A stretch of DNA of 64,000 nt. Source: an uncultured Lachnospiraceae bacterium (lineage in GTDB: Bacteria > Bacillota > Clostridia > Lachnospirales > Lachnospiraceae). The stretch is from positions 1 to 64,000 of the forward strand of contig CAJUDH010000005.1 in the NCBI GenBank assembly GCA_910584845.1, written 5' to 3'. Positions 25,531 through 35,598 of this stretch are shown one piece after another. Every line of letters begins with the position of its first letter. Position 1 is the stretch's first letter. The notes under the pieces were generated by a model. It was not told the DNA's origin. It saw only the letters and a list, made by a program, of their open reading frames with translations, and made no database searches. Position numbers and translations under genes: made by a program.

Positions 25531-26334
25531 TTACTCCAAATAATCCAGCGGGTCTAAAACCTGCCCCTGATAACTTAACTGGAAGTATACATTGCTTCCT
25601 TCAACCGTATAATACTTGGTAGGTTCGGCTACGTAGCCCATGAGCTGGCCTTTTTCCAAGTATTCGCCCTCAACCGCAGACACTTCTTTTAGCTGGCCGC
25701 AGACCGCCTTGTATTCATTGCCTAAATCCAAAGCCAGGTAATTGCCAATTTCTTCATTTACGCCGACTTCCGTCACTTTGGCGTTAGCCGGGGCGTAAAC
25801 CGGGCTGCTGACTTCCCCTTGGATAACCAGCCCCGGGTTGCACTTGTACTGGTCCAAGGTCGGAAAATAGATGGTAGAATCCATGCTGTAATCCAACACC
25901 ACATTCCCCATTACAGGCCAACCCATCCGGCTGGTTTCCGCGAAATCCAGCACCAGCGCCTTTGCCGCGTCAATTCCTGTGCCCACTGCCTGCGCCTGCT
26001 GGGTATCCTGTTGGTTCCCGGCGGCAATCTCATAAGTCTCTTCCTGCACTACCGTGTCTACGTTGGCTGGCTTTTCCGCCACATGCTCTTCTGTCTTTTC
26101 TGGTTCAGCCGGCCGCGCGTTGGATTCCCCCGCCACGTTAGCCTGCGTCTCCTGTTCCGGCTTATCGGCAAGGAAATTCTCCTGCCCCTGCATCTCCACA
26201 TAAGGGTTCTGCTCCTGGCCGTCTCCTTTTCTCATTGTAATCACGCCTGCTGCAGCAACTATAGTCAACAGGCCCAGTACCAGCATGACAAGGAATAGTT
26301 TGTCCTTGAACATAAGATTGATTTTATCTCTCAC
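25531..26334 (-). CDS. spoIIQ: SpoIIQ-like forespore membrane protein, degenerate M23 (LytM) domain
   Basis: This 267-residue protein has one membrane segment near the N-terminus (about 13-33). A low-complexity Glu/Ala/Gln linker follows (35-130), then a LytM/M23-type domain (about 150-267). The core shows GLVIQGEVSSPVYAPANAKVTEVG and YLEKGQLMGYV. The zinc-binding HxxxD and HxH motifs of active M23 enzymes are replaced, as in some SpoIIQ proteins. It follows spoIID closely, the usual clostridial order. The role is in the forespore-engulfment channel; the assignment relies on context as well as domain. Confidence 0.85.
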   Translation of the reverse strand: MRDKINLMFKDKLFLVMLVLGLLTIVAAAGVITMRKGDGQEQNPYVEMQGQENFLADKPEQETQANVAGESNARPAEPEKTEEHVAEKPANVDTVVQEETYEIAAGNQQDTQQAQAVGTGIDAAKALVLDFAETSRMGWPVMGNVVLDYSMDSTIYFPTLDQYKCNPGLVIQGEVSSPVYAPANAKVTEVGVNEEIGNYLALDLGNEYKAVCGQLKEVSAVEGEYLEKGQLMGYVAEPTKYYTVEGSNVYFQLSYQGQVLDPLDYLE

Positions 26335-26375
26335 CGTTTATCACCTCGGTAGTAGTTTTACCAAAGCGGCCGGAC

Positions 26376-27500
26376 TTATTCAGAAATAAGCAAGATATTT
26401 TTATAATAATGGTTTAAAATGTCCTCATACCCCCACCCTTCCCTGGCCATACTGTCTGCGCCGGCCTGGCTTAATCCATATCCATGCCCTTTCCCCCGGA
26501 TACGGGCCCGGATCACATCCTGATCCCCTTCCAGGCTAAAGCAAGGCGACGGCAGGCCAAGGGCGTATTGGACCTGATCCCCAGAATACGTTTTGGCCCC
26601 GATCTTTATCTCCACCATGTACCCTGCGTCGTCCCGCCTCACGGTCTGGATCTGTTCCGGCAGCTGCTCCGGGGCCACAGGGGAGCCGTCCGATATTTGG
26701 TTGATCGCCGCGGCAAACTCCCCCCGCCCCCATTCTTTGACCTGCATGTAATCCTCCCGCTTTGTGTCTGCCCCACTCTCCACCGACTGTAAATAAGGGA
26801 ACTCTTGATCCCCGTTTCGGGTCCTTCCTGCACTTATGGGATGGAACAATGGCAAAATATACCGTCCGTCATATTTCATCACCACTCCACGGGTTGCTTC
26901 TGCCGCCGCCCGGCAACGTTCCAGCCGGTTAAGCAGTTTTTCCTTATCCGCCCCCAAGGCTGCCTGGCTTTCCCCCAGATAATCCAGGTCCAGCTCTTCT
27001 TCGTAGACCTCCGTCCTTCCGTCCATTAACCGGTACAGATAGGTCCTGGCCACTACTGCCTGGCACTTTAAAGCTTCTTCCTGGCAATCCCCGCCGACCT
27101 GGCAGGCCATAACCCCAGGCAGATAATCCTCCAGCTCAATGTAAGTCTGCATCCCCTGCCGTTTCACCAGGATTTTCCGCAATACATGGGGGCTGGCGCC
27201 ATCTTCCACGGCTTTGCCGTCGCCGGAGGCCGCTATGCCTTCCCCCATGGCGCCGCCCTCCACAGCCTCGCTGCCCGTTTCCCCCTCACCCCCTTCCGGG
27301 CCCGGGCTTTCCCCCCCGCTTTCGAAATCCCCTTCTTCCCCGTTTCCTCCTTGGCCCTTTGGCCCTTCCCCTTCAGCCTGTCCCCTTTCCGGCTGTAGCT
27401 GTGCAACCTCGGCTTCCCTCCCCGATGCTTTCATCCATGTCAGGGAAACGATCCAAGGGAACAAAATCATTGCCGCCGCCGCTATTACCCATCTGCGCAT
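26376..27500 (-). CDS. spoIID: Stage II sporulation protein D
   Basis: This is a 374-residue peptidoglycan lytic transglycosylase acting in engulfment. A signal anchor lies at residues 5-22 and a Gly/Glu-rich linker at 30-105. The SpoIID domain follows: LEDYLPGVMACQVGG (with the catalytic Glu position in YLxGVVxxE replaced by Cys or Gln), CQAVVARTYLYRLM, and the end RGKGHGYGLSQAGADSMAREG. The change at the usual catalytic Glu is worth noting. The linker makes it longer than usual. Confidence 0.92.
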   Translation of the reverse strand: MRRWVIAAAAMILFPWIVSLTWMKASGREAEVAQLQPERGQAEGEGPKGQGGNGEEGDFESGGESPGPEGGEGETGSEAVEGGAMGEGIAASGDGKAVEDGASPHVLRKILVKRQGMQTYIELEDYLPGVMACQVGGDCQEEALKCQAVVARTYLYRLMDGRTEVYEEELDLDYLGESQAALGADKEKLLNRLERCRAAAEATRGVVMKYDGRYILPLFHPISAGRTRNGDQEFPYLQSVESGADTKREDYMQVKEWGRGEFAAAINQISDGSPVAPEQLPEQIQTVRRDDAGYMVEIKIGAKTYSGDQVQYALGLPSPCFSLEGDQDVIRARIRGKGHGYGLSQAGADSMAREGWGYEDILNHYYKNILLISE

Positions 27501-27563
27501 AAAAAGAATCCCTCCTGACTATTACCAGTCTATGAAGGGATTCTGATTTCTATTACTTTATCC

Positions 27564-30017
27564 TTACAGCTCCACGGTTACCTTCTTCAAATGCCAAATA
27601 TCCTTCACATACTCTTCAATGGTCCGGTCCGAAGAGAATTTCCCGCTGCAGGCCACGTTCATCAAAGCTGCCCTGGCCCACCATTTCTGGTCGGCATAAG
27701 CTTCGTTGACTTTCTTCTGGGCCTCTGCATACATCCGGAAATCCTTCAGGATGAAATAGGTGTCGGCCCGGTCGCTGCTGCGGGTGTTCAGCAGGGAATC
27801 GTAAATATCCCGGAACAGCTCCGGATTCTGGGGCGAGAAATGGCCGTTGATCAGCTGCATCAATACATGGCGGATATCCTGGTCATTATTGAAAATCTGC
27901 ATGGGGTCATAATTGCGGTTTTTCTCCAGCTCAATAATCTCGTCCGAAGACGTGCCGAAAATGAAGGCGTTCTCCCCCCCCACCTCTTCGACGATCTCCA
28001 CATTGGCGCCGTCCATGGTACCGATCGTCAAGGCGCCGTTGAGCATAAATTTCATGTTGCCGGTGCCGGAAGCCTCCTTGCTGGCCGTGGAAATCTGTTC
28101 GCTGACATCGGCGGCCGCAAAAATAATCTCCGCATTAGATACCCGGTAATCCTCGATAAATACCACTTTGATCTTGTTGCCGATAGAGCGGTCATTATTG
28201 ACCACGTCTGCCACGGCATTGATCAGCTTAATCGTCAGCTTAGCCCTCTTATAGCCCGCCGCCGCCTTGGCCCCAAAAATGAAGGTCCTGGGGATCATAT
28301 CCAGGTTGGGGTTCTCCTTGAGCTTATTATACAAATACATCACATGAAGGATATTCATCAGCTGCCGCTTGTATTCATGGAGGCGCTTCACCTGCACGTC
28401 AAAAATCGAGCGGGGGTCTACGTCAATGCCATTGTTCTCTTTAATATATTTTGCCAGGCGCAGCTTGTTGCGGTATTTAATATTCATAAACTCATGCTGG
28501 CATTTTTCGTCATCCACATACAGCTTCAAGTCACGGATCGACGACAAATCGGTAATCCACTCGTCTCCGATTTTGGAAGACACCCAATCGGCCAGCAAAG
28601 GGTTGCCATGGAGCAGGAACCGCCTTTGGGTAATGCCGTTGGTCTTGTTGTTAAATTTCTCCGGCATCATCTCGTAAAAATCTTTCAGTTCCTGGTTCTT
28701 TAGGATTTCCGTATGCAGGTGGGCCACACCGTTGACGGAAAAACTTGCGGCAATCGCCATATGGGCCATACGCACCTGCCCGTCATAAATAATAGCCATC
28801 CTCGCCACTTTGTTCTGGTCCCCAGGGTAAGCCTCATGGATCTTCCCGATAAACCGGCGGTTAATCTCTTCCACAATTTGATAAATACGGGGGAGCAGGC
28901 GGGAAAAGAGTTCAATGGGCCATTTTTCCAACGCTTCCGCCATAATGGTATGGTTCGTATAGGCGCAGGTCCTGGTGGTCACTTCCCAGGCCTCTTCCCA
29001 GGACAGCTGGTACTCATCCAGCAAAATGCGCATCAATTCGGCCACGGCTACCGTAGGATGGGTGTCGTTGAGCTGGAACACGTTCTTTTCATAAAATTTC
29101 TTTATGTCGCTATGCTTTTCCATGTACTTGGCCACGGCACGCTGTACACTGGCAGAGATAAAGAAATACTGCTGTTTCAAACGCAGCTCTTTTCCTGCGC
29201 TGTGGTTGTCGTTGGGGTAAAGCACGTCACAGATGGTCTTCGCCAAATTTTCCTGTTCCACTGCCTTCTGGTAGTCCCCCCGGTCAAAAGACTCCAGGCT
29301 AAAAGTATTGATGGGCTGGGCATCCCAAATCCGCAAAGTATTGACAATGTTATTGCCATACCCTACCACCGGCAAGTCATAGGGCACTGCCAACACGGAC
29401 TGGTATCCCTCCTGGACATATTTTTCTTTGCCGTCCACCCATTCCACTTTCACATAACCGCCAAACCGCACTTCCGTGGAATATTCGGAGCGGCGTACTT
29501 CAAAGGGGTTCCCGTCTTTTAACCACTCGTCAGGCACTTCCACCTGGAAGCCGTTTTCGATTTTCTGTTTGAACATGCCGTAATGATAGCGGATCCCGCA
29601 GCCATAGGCCGGATACCCCAAAGTAGCCAGGGAATCCAGGAAACAGGCGGCCAGGCGGCCTAAGCCGCCGTTGCCCAGGGCTGCATCCGGTTCCTGGTCC
29701 TCAATCAAATTCAGGTCGAAACCCATTTCATCCAACACTTCTTTGACCTCTTCACGGGCCATAATATTGATAATATTGTTGCCCAGGGCCCGACCCATCA
29801 AAAATTCCATAGACAGGTAATAAACCGTCTTTACATCTTGTTTGGCATATTCCTTCTGGGTGGCGATCCATTCGTCAATGATCACGTCCTTCACCGCATA
29901 GGACACTGCCTGGAACATTTGTGCAGGTGTCGCCTCGTCAATGGTTTTACGGAACAAATTCCTCACATTATAAATGATAGTCTTCTTAAATTCTTCCTTA
30001 TTAAAACCTGCGCTCAT
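27564..30017 (-). CDS. glgP: Glycogen/starch phosphorylase
   Basis: This 817-residue phosphorylase releases glucose 1-phosphate from alpha-1,4-glucan. The start MSAGFNKEEF (ATG 30017) follows GGAGG. The pyridoxal-phosphate site is EASGTGNMKFMLNGALTIGT (about 650-670), and the N-terminal MEFLMGRALGNN and AALGNGGLGRLAACFLDS are typical. The length matches the family. No other glycogen gene is nearby. Confidence 0.97.
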   Translation of the reverse strand: MSAGFNKEEFKKTIIYNVRNLFRKTIDEATPAQMFQAVSYAVKDVIIDEWIATQKEYAKQDVKTVYYLSMEFLMGRALGNNIINIMAREEVKEVLDEMGFDLNLIEDQEPDAALGNGGLGRLAACFLDSLATLGYPAYGCGIRYHYGMFKQKIENGFQVEVPDEWLKDGNPFEVRRSEYSTEVRFGGYVKVEWVDGKEKYVQEGYQSVLAVPYDLPVVGYGNNIVNTLRIWDAQPINTFSLESFDRGDYQKAVEQENLAKTICDVLYPNDNHSAGKELRLKQQYFFISASVQRAVAKYMEKHSDIKKFYEKNVFQLNDTHPTVAVAELMRILLDEYQLSWEEAWEVTTRTCAYTNHTIMAEALEKWPIELFSRLLPRIYQIVEEINRRFIGKIHEAYPGDQNKVARMAIIYDGQVRMAHMAIAASFSVNGVAHLHTEILKNQELKDFYEMMPEKFNNKTNGITQRRFLLHGNPLLADWVSSKIGDEWITDLSSIRDLKLYVDDEKCQHEFMNIKYRNKLRLAKYIKENNGIDVDPRSIFDVQVKRLHEYKRQLMNILHVMYLYNKLKENPNLDMIPRTFIFGAKAAAGYKRAKLTIKLINAVADVVNNDRSIGNKIKVVFIEDYRVSNAEIIFAAADVSEQISTASKEASGTGNMKFMLNGALTIGTMDGANVEIVEEVGGENAFIFGTSSDEIIELEKNRNYDPMQIFNNDQDIRHVLMQLINGHFSPQNPELFRDIYDSLLNTRSSDRADTYFILKDFRMYAEAQKKVNEAYADQKWWARAALMNVACSGKFSSDRTIEEYVKDIWHLKKVTVEL

Positions 30018-30056
30018 TTTTGTTTTCCTCCTGGTTTGCTGCACATTTAGCCATTT

Positions 30057-33000
30057 TCAGGCCTCGCTGGTTTTTTCCACGCCTAAAACCGTCTTTTCCC
30101 CATTAATGTTCCACTCTTTTGTATATCCGCCCGTCTGGCCGGTGCAAATCCGGTCGGCCAGCACCTCGCTACGGATAACGTCCCCATATTTGCTTAAAAT
30201 CCCGGCCAGGCGGCCATTGGCCTCCTGATAGACACAGATATGGTTCGTCACCTCAAAACCGGCCTCTTTACGCATGGTCTGGATCTTGCTGATCAGTTCC
30301 CGGACAAAACCTTCCTCAACCAGTTCCGGCGTCAGGTTTATATCCAGGGCTACGGTAATATTGTTGTCCCCCTCGGATACATACCCTTCTGCCTGCGCCA
30401 CGTCGATCAGCAGGTCTTCCTCCGTCAGCGACACTTGTTCGCCGCCAAACTGGAACGTCAGCGCGCCCTGCTCCTTCAGGGCGTCCATGGCCTGGTTGCC
30501 GTCAACCTCGGCCAGGGCTTTCCGGATATTGCCCAGCTGCTTGCCATACTTGGGGCCCACCGTCTTTAACTGGGGCTTAAAGCTGTAAGACGTGAAGCTG
30601 CGTACGTCCTGTGTAAACTCCACAGCCTTTACATTCAGTTCGTCCTCGATAATCTCCACATAAAAATCCGATAGCTGGCGCTGCGCTTTTACATACATCT
30701 TTCCAAGGGGCTGGCGGTTCTTTAAATTGGCTTTGTTCCTGGCAGCCCGGCCCAGGACGACGATTTTAAGCACCTCATCCATGTCCGCTTCCAGCTTCCG
30801 GTCAATATGGGAATCCTCCGCCACCGGGAAATCACACAGGTGGACGCTTTCCGGGGCGCTTTTGTCAATGCCCCTTACCAGGTTCTGATAAATGTCTTCT
30901 GTGATGAAGGGAACCATGGGGGCCGCTGCCTTGGCCGTAGCCACCAGCGCCGTATAAAGGGCCATATAGGCATTTACCTTATCCTGTTCCATGCCTTTTG
31001 CCCAAAAACGTTCCCGGCTCCTCCTTACATACCAGTTGCTCATGTCATCCACAAATGCCTGTAAGGCACGGGCTGCTTCCGGGATCCGGTAATTGGCCAA
31101 ATTATCGTCCACCTCTTTTACCATGGAGTTCATCTTGGACAAAAGCCATTTATCCATCACCGACAATTTATCATATTCCAGCTGGTGTTTTGTCGCGTCA
31201 AAACCGTCAATATTTGCATACAGCACAAAAAACGCATAGGTATTCCACAAAGTCCCCATAAACTTGCGCTGGCCTTCCTTCACTGCTTCCCCATGGAAGC
31301 GGTTGGGCAGCCAAGGCGCGCTGTTAATATAGAAATACCAGCGGATGGCATCTGCCCCGTAGGTAGCCAGGGCTTCAAAGGGGTCCACCGCGTTTCCTTT
31401 GGTCTTGCTCATCTTCTGCCCAAATTCGTCCTGCACATGGCCTAAAACAATGACGTTTTTGTAAGGCGCCTGATTGAATATCAAGGTAGAAATGGCAAGG
31501 AGGGAATAGAACCAGCCCCGGGTCTGGTCCACCGCCTCAGAGATAAAGTCCGCCGGAAACTGCCTTTCAAACAATTCCCGGTTCTCAAAAGGATAATGGT
31601 GCTGGGCAAATGGCATGGCCCCGGAATCAAACCAGCAGTCAATAACTTCCGGCACCCGCTTCATCTCTTTTCCGCATTGGGGGCAAGCCAAAGTCACTTC
31701 GTCAATAAAGGGGCGGTGCAGCTCAATATCCTTCGGGCAGTTTTTTGACATAGCCTTCAGTTCCTCGATGCTGCCCACCGAATGCTGGTGCCCGCACTCG
31801 CACTCCCAGATATTTAAGGGGGTCCCCCAATAACGGTTCCGGCTGATGCCCCAATCCTGGACATTCTCCAGCCAATCCCCGAAACGGCCCTTCCCGATGC
31901 TTTCCGGAATCCAGTTGATCGTATTGTTGTTGCGGATCAAGTCCCCTTTCACCGCCGTCATATTTATAAACCAGGATTCCCTCGCATAGTAAATAAGAGG
32001 GGTGTCGCAGCGCCAGCAATGGGGGTAGCTGTGCTCAAAAGCAGGGGCCGAAAACAGGAGCCCGTTGCCCTCCAGCGCCGCCAGCACCAGAGGGTCCGCC
32101 TTCTTCACAAACACCCCTTCCCAGGGCGTCTCCTTTGTCATCTCGCCTTTGGCATCCACCAGCTGGACAAAAGGCAAGCCATATTTGCGCCCTACCTTAG
32201 AGTCGTCTTCACCGAAAGCAGGGGCAATGTGCACCACGCCTGTGCCGTCCGTCAACGTGACGTAACGGTCACACACCACATAGAATGCCTTTTTCCTCTG
32301 CTTTCTGCAAATATCCGTTGCAAAATCAAACAAAGGCTCATATTCTTTATACTCCAGGTCTGCCCCTTTGCAGGCCTCCAACACCTCATAGGGGGCCCCG
32401 CCCTCTTCCTTCGGGGGCAGTTTCCCTAAAACCGGGTCCAAAAGGGCCTGGGCCATATAATAAGTGTAGCCGTCTGCCGCCTTTACCTTGGCATAGGCCT
32501 CGTCCGGGTTTACGCACAAAGCCACATTGCTGGGAAGCGTCCATGGGGTGGTAGTCCATGCCAGGATATAGGCGTCTTCCCCTTTTACCTTAAAACGGGC
32601 AATGGCCGAACGCTCTTTCACATCCTTATACCCCTGGGCTACTTCATGGCTGGACAAGGGGGTGCCGCAACGGGGGCAATAAGGCACGATTTTAAACCCT
32701 TTATACAAAAGCCCTTTTTCCCAGATTTTCTTTAAAGCCCACCACTCGGACTCAATAAAATCATTGTGGTAGGTCACGTAAGGGTCTTCCATATCCGCCC
32801 AAAAGCCGACGGTGCCGGAGAAGTCTTCCCACATCCCCTTGTATTTCCAAACGCTGTCCTTACAGTGGGCAATGAACGGCTCCAGGCCATATTGCTCAAT
32901 CTGCTCTTTTCCGTCAAGGCCCAGCATCTTTTCTACTTCCAGCTCCACGGGAAGCCCGTGGGTATCCCATCCGGCCTTCCGGGGGACCATACAGCCTTTC

Positions 33001-33221
33001 ATAGTGCGGTAGCGGGGAATCATGTCTTTGATCACCCGGGTCAATACATGTCCGATATGTGGCTTTCCGTTGGCCGTAGGCGGCCCGTCATAAAAAGTAT
33101 AGGTGGGGCCTTCCTTCCGGCTGTCCATGCTTTTCCGAAAGATTTGGTTATCTTCCCAAAACTTTTCCACTTTCTTTTCGCGGTCTACAAATTTTAAATC
33201 CGCAGATACTTTTTCATACAT
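30057..33221 (-). CDS. ileS: Isoleucyl-tRNA synthetase
   Basis: This 1054-residue class I synthetase has its HIGH motif in PPTANGKPHIGHV (about 46-58) and KMSKS motif as KMSKTKGNAVDP (about 590). The editing (CP1) domain lies between. The anticodon-binding domain begins near 680 and a C-terminal extension follows, which fits the eukaryote-like (type 2) IleRS also found in many Clostridia. Type 2 enzymes often resist mupirocin. Expression is under the T-box leader upstream. The ATG at 33221 follows GGAGGTAAGG. Confidence 0.96.
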   Translation of the reverse strand: MYEKVSADLKFVDREKKVEKFWEDNQIFRKSMDSRKEGPTYTFYDGPPTANGKPHIGHVLTRVIKDMIPRYRTMKGCMVPRKAGWDTHGLPVELEVEKMLGLDGKEQIEQYGLEPFIAHCKDSVWKYKGMWEDFSGTVGFWADMEDPYVTYHNDFIESEWWALKKIWEKGLLYKGFKIVPYCPRCGTPLSSHEVAQGYKDVKERSAIARFKVKGEDAYILAWTTTPWTLPSNVALCVNPDEAYAKVKAADGYTYYMAQALLDPVLGKLPPKEEGGAPYEVLEACKGADLEYKEYEPLFDFATDICRKQRKKAFYVVCDRYVTLTDGTGVVHIAPAFGEDDSKVGRKYGLPFVQLVDAKGEMTKETPWEGVFVKKADPLVLAALEGNGLLFSAPAFEHSYPHCWRCDTPLIYYARESWFINMTAVKGDLIRNNNTINWIPESIGKGRFGDWLENVQDWGISRNRYWGTPLNIWECECGHQHSVGSIEELKAMSKNCPKDIELHRPFIDEVTLACPQCGKEMKRVPEVIDCWFDSGAMPFAQHHYPFENRELFERQFPADFISEAVDQTRGWFYSLLAISTLIFNQAPYKNVIVLGHVQDEFGQKMSKTKGNAVDPFEALATYGADAIRWYFYINSAPWLPNRFHGEAVKEGQRKFMGTLWNTYAFFVLYANIDGFDATKHQLEYDKLSVMDKWLLSKMNSMVKEVDDNLANYRIPEAARALQAFVDDMSNWYVRRSRERFWAKGMEQDKVNAYMALYTALVATAKAAAPMVPFITEDIYQNLVRGIDKSAPESVHLCDFPVAEDSHIDRKLEADMDEVLKIVVLGRAARNKANLKNRQPLGKMYVKAQRQLSDFYVEIIEDELNVKAVEFTQDVRSFTSYSFKPQLKTVGPKYGKQLGNIRKALAEVDGNQAMDALKEQGALTFQFGGEQVSLTEEDLLIDVAQAEGYVSEGDNNITVALDINLTPELVEEGFVRELISKIQTMRKEAGFEVTNHICVYQEANGRLAGILSKYGDVIRSEVLADRICTGQTGGYTKEWNINGEKTVLGVEKTSEA

Positions 33222-33329
33222 GTTTCCTTACCTCCGATTTGTGGTAACCACCGGATACCCTCGTCCTAATCCATAAAAATCCTGCATAAAAGCTATTTTC
33301 CAAAAACACGATAAATATAGAACAAAATA

Positions 33330-33600
33330 GCTTTCGCCCTGTAATCAGGACGAAAGCCGCACTCCGCTATACCACCTATTACTGCATACCAACATATGCG
33401 TTCCCATAACGGCGGGAAATCCGGCCCGGCCTAATAAACCGCCCGAAGCTTATGCCACGGCCCGCCTTTCAGCCTGCGACTCAGGAGGGATCTTCAACTG
33501 CCGCTGTACTTGCTCCGGGCTCCCACCATCCCCGGATCGCTGGGGCGTTCCCTGCGCGCCTACTGTCTCCGTCATCGTCTTTCCTTATGATATTCTTCCT
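33330..33600 (-). ncRNA. T-box riboswitch (isoleucine)
   Basis: On the minus strand the leader contains a stem I start GACGATGACGGAGACAGTAG, then a specifier region with the Ile codon ATC (GAAGATCCCTCC). The T-box AGGTGGTATAGCGG (about 33380-33363) comes next, followed by terminator stem GCTTTCGTCCTG/CAGGGCGAAAGC (33357-33330) with TATTTTGTTC. Uncharged tRNA-Ile should favour antitermination and ileS expression. The 5' boundary is approximate, as transcription starts about 100 nt earlier. Confidence 0.85.
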
Positions 33601-33705
33601 AAAAATATTCCTATGGCTGCTTCCTACCGGCACTATGGATATTGGCAGCCGCCCGGCTTCCTGCCCGCAGCAGGCCCCCTTGGCAACAGGATTCCAACAA
33701 ACTAT

Positions 33706-33734
33706 ATTATATTGAGTCATGGAAAAATTGTCAA
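33706..33734 (-). promoter_or_regulatory. Consensus promoter for the ileS T-box transcript
   Basis: TTGACA (33734-33729) and TATAAT (33711-33706) are separated by 17 bp, a perfect sigma-A consensus. The stem I start lies about 110 bp downstream. Confidence 0.85.
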
Positions 33735-33835
33735 CGTATTTATCAATTTATTTTATGGGCAAACAGGCACGCCAACCGGGCAAAAACCGCCTTGCCGCCA
33801 ATCTTGATGCGTTTGTTATTTTTTTAACAGCTCAT

Positions 33836-33864
33836 TTGTCTTTTTCCCTGCTTTCTGGTATACT
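33836..33864 (+). promoter_or_regulatory. Promoter of pncB
   Basis: TTGTCT (33836-33841) and TATACT (33859-33864) are separated by 17 bp. They lie 57 bp before the start codon. Confidence 0.65.
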
Positions 33865-33920
33865 ACAGGTTAATCCACAATGTTTTACCAAATTTTTATT
33901 TCATATGGGAGGAACCTTCT

Positions 33921-35381
33921 ATGAACGAGAGAAACCTGACCCTGCTCACCGACTTATATGAGCTTACCATGATGCAAGGGTACTTCAAAGAAAAAAACGC
34001 TAACGAAACCGTTATCTTTGACGCCTTTTACCGCAATAACCCCAACAACGGAGGCTACGCCGTCTGCGCCGGGCTGGAACAGGTTATAGAATATATCAAC
34101 CATTTGCATTTTGGGCAAAAAGACGTGGAATACCTGCGTTCCACCGGGCTGTTTGAGGAAGACTTCCTGGAATACCTGGGGGATTTCCGGTTTTCCGGCG
34201 ACATTTACGCCATTCCGGAAGGGACGGTAGTCTTTCCACGGGAACCCCTGGTCAAAGTGATTGCGCCGATTATGGAAGCACAGCTGGTAGAAACAGCCTT
34301 GCTCAACATCATCAACCACCAGTCCCTCATTGCCACAAAAGCCGCCCGGGTCGTCTATGCGGCTAAAGGGGACGGGGTTATGGAATTTGGCCTGCGCCGG
34401 GCCCAGGGGCCGGATGCCGGGATCTACGGGGCCCGCGCGGCGATGATCGGAGGCTGCATCGGCACTTCTAATGTATTGTGTGGGCAAATGTTCGACGTAC
34501 CGGTAAAAGGCACCCATGCCCACAGCTGGATCATGAGCTTCCCCGACGAATTGACCGCCTTCCGCACTTACGCCAAACTGTACCCCACCGCCTGCATCCT
34601 CCTGGTGGATACGTATGATACTTTAAATTCCGGCATCCCCAATGCCATAACCGTATTTACGGAGATGCGCCGGGCCGGCATACCCCTGAATTTCTACGGC
34701 ATCCGGCTGGACAGCGGCGACCTGGCCTATTTATCCAAAGAGGCTAAGAAGATGCTGGACCAGGCCGGTTTCCCCGATGCCGTCATCTCCGCCTCCAACG
34801 ATTTGGATGAAACCTTGATCCGTTCCCTGAAATCCCAGGGGGCCACCATCAACTCCTGGGGCGTGGGCACCAACCTGATTACCTCCAAAGACTGCCCTTC
34901 CTTCGGCGGGGTTTACAAACTTGCCGCCATCCAGGACAAAAACACGAAAACGTTTATACCCAAAATAAAACTGTCTGAAAACGCGGAAAAAATCACCAAT
35001 CCAGGCAACAAAACCATCCAGCGGATTTACCACAAACAGACCGGCAAGGTCATCGCCGACTTAATCTGCCTGGTTGGCGAATCCTTTGACCCCTCCAACT
35101 CCCTGCTGCTTTTCGACCCCATCGAGACCTGGAAAAAGACCCATCTTGCGCCGAACAGCTATACGTTGCGGGAACTTCTGGTTCCGGTCTTCCAAAATGG
35201 CCGCTGCGTTTACCGGTCCCCCAAAGTCATGGACATCCGGCAGTACTGTATGCGGGAAATGGATACCCTCTGGGAAGAATCCAAGCGGCTGGAATATCCC
35301 CACCAGGTACACGTAGACCTGTCCAACCAGCTTTGGCATATGAAAAACCAGCTCCTGGACAGCCACCATTACAGCAAATGA
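33921..35381 (+). CDS. pncB: Nicotinate phosphoribosyltransferase
   Basis: This 486-residue enzyme of NAD salvage joins nicotinate and PRPP. Marks are the N-terminal LLTDLYELTMMQGYF, EFGLRRAQGPDAG, KGTHAHSWIMSF (with the phosphorylated His region) and GIRLDSGDLAYLS. The ATG follows GGGAGGAACC. It is monocistronic. Confidence 0.95.
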   Translation: MNERNLTLLTDLYELTMMQGYFKEKNANETVIFDAFYRNNPNNGGYAVCAGLEQVIEYINHLHFGQKDVEYLRSTGLFEEDFLEYLGDFRFSGDIYAIPEGTVVFPREPLVKVIAPIMEAQLVETALLNIINHQSLIATKAARVVYAAKGDGVMEFGLRRAQGPDAGIYGARAAMIGGCIGTSNVLCGQMFDVPVKGTHAHSWIMSFPDELTAFRTYAKLYPTACILLVDTYDTLNSGIPNAITVFTEMRRAGIPLNFYGIRLDSGDLAYLSKEAKKMLDQAGFPDAVISASNDLDETLIRSLKSQGATINSWGVGTNLITSKDCPSFGGVYKLAAIQDKNTKTFIPKIKLSENAEKITNPGNKTIQRIYHKQTGKVIADLICLVGESFDPSNSLLLFDPIETWKKTHLAPNSYTLRELLVPVFQNGRCVYRSPKVMDIRQYCMREMDTLWEESKRLEYPHQVHVDLSNQLWHMKNQLLDSHHYSK

Positions 35382-35561
35382 CATGTGGATTGGGAAATGT
35401 GTATTCCGTTCATTTTTTGTTTACAATCCATTTTAAATGTTCACAGATATTCTACATTTTTGCTAAACTTCTTTCACATATTTTGCTTATACTAGAATCA
35501 TCAAATCAAGTAAACCATCATTGCTAACTAACAACATTTAGATAAAATTTTTTTCATAATC

Positions 35562-35598
35562 GCCGGCAGCTATCGCAGTAGTTGCCGGCTCCTCCCTT
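35562..35598 (+). terminator. Terminator-like hairpin after pncB
   Basis: GCCGGCA and TGCCGGC (35562-35568, 35583-35589) pair around a 14-nt loop, followed by TCCTCCCTTTT. It is 180 bp after pncB; the stretch between holds nothing else I can see. Confidence 0.5.

Noticed and set aside
33481..33720. Open frame over the ileS leader
   Set aside because: It coincides with the T-box RNA and its consensus promoter.
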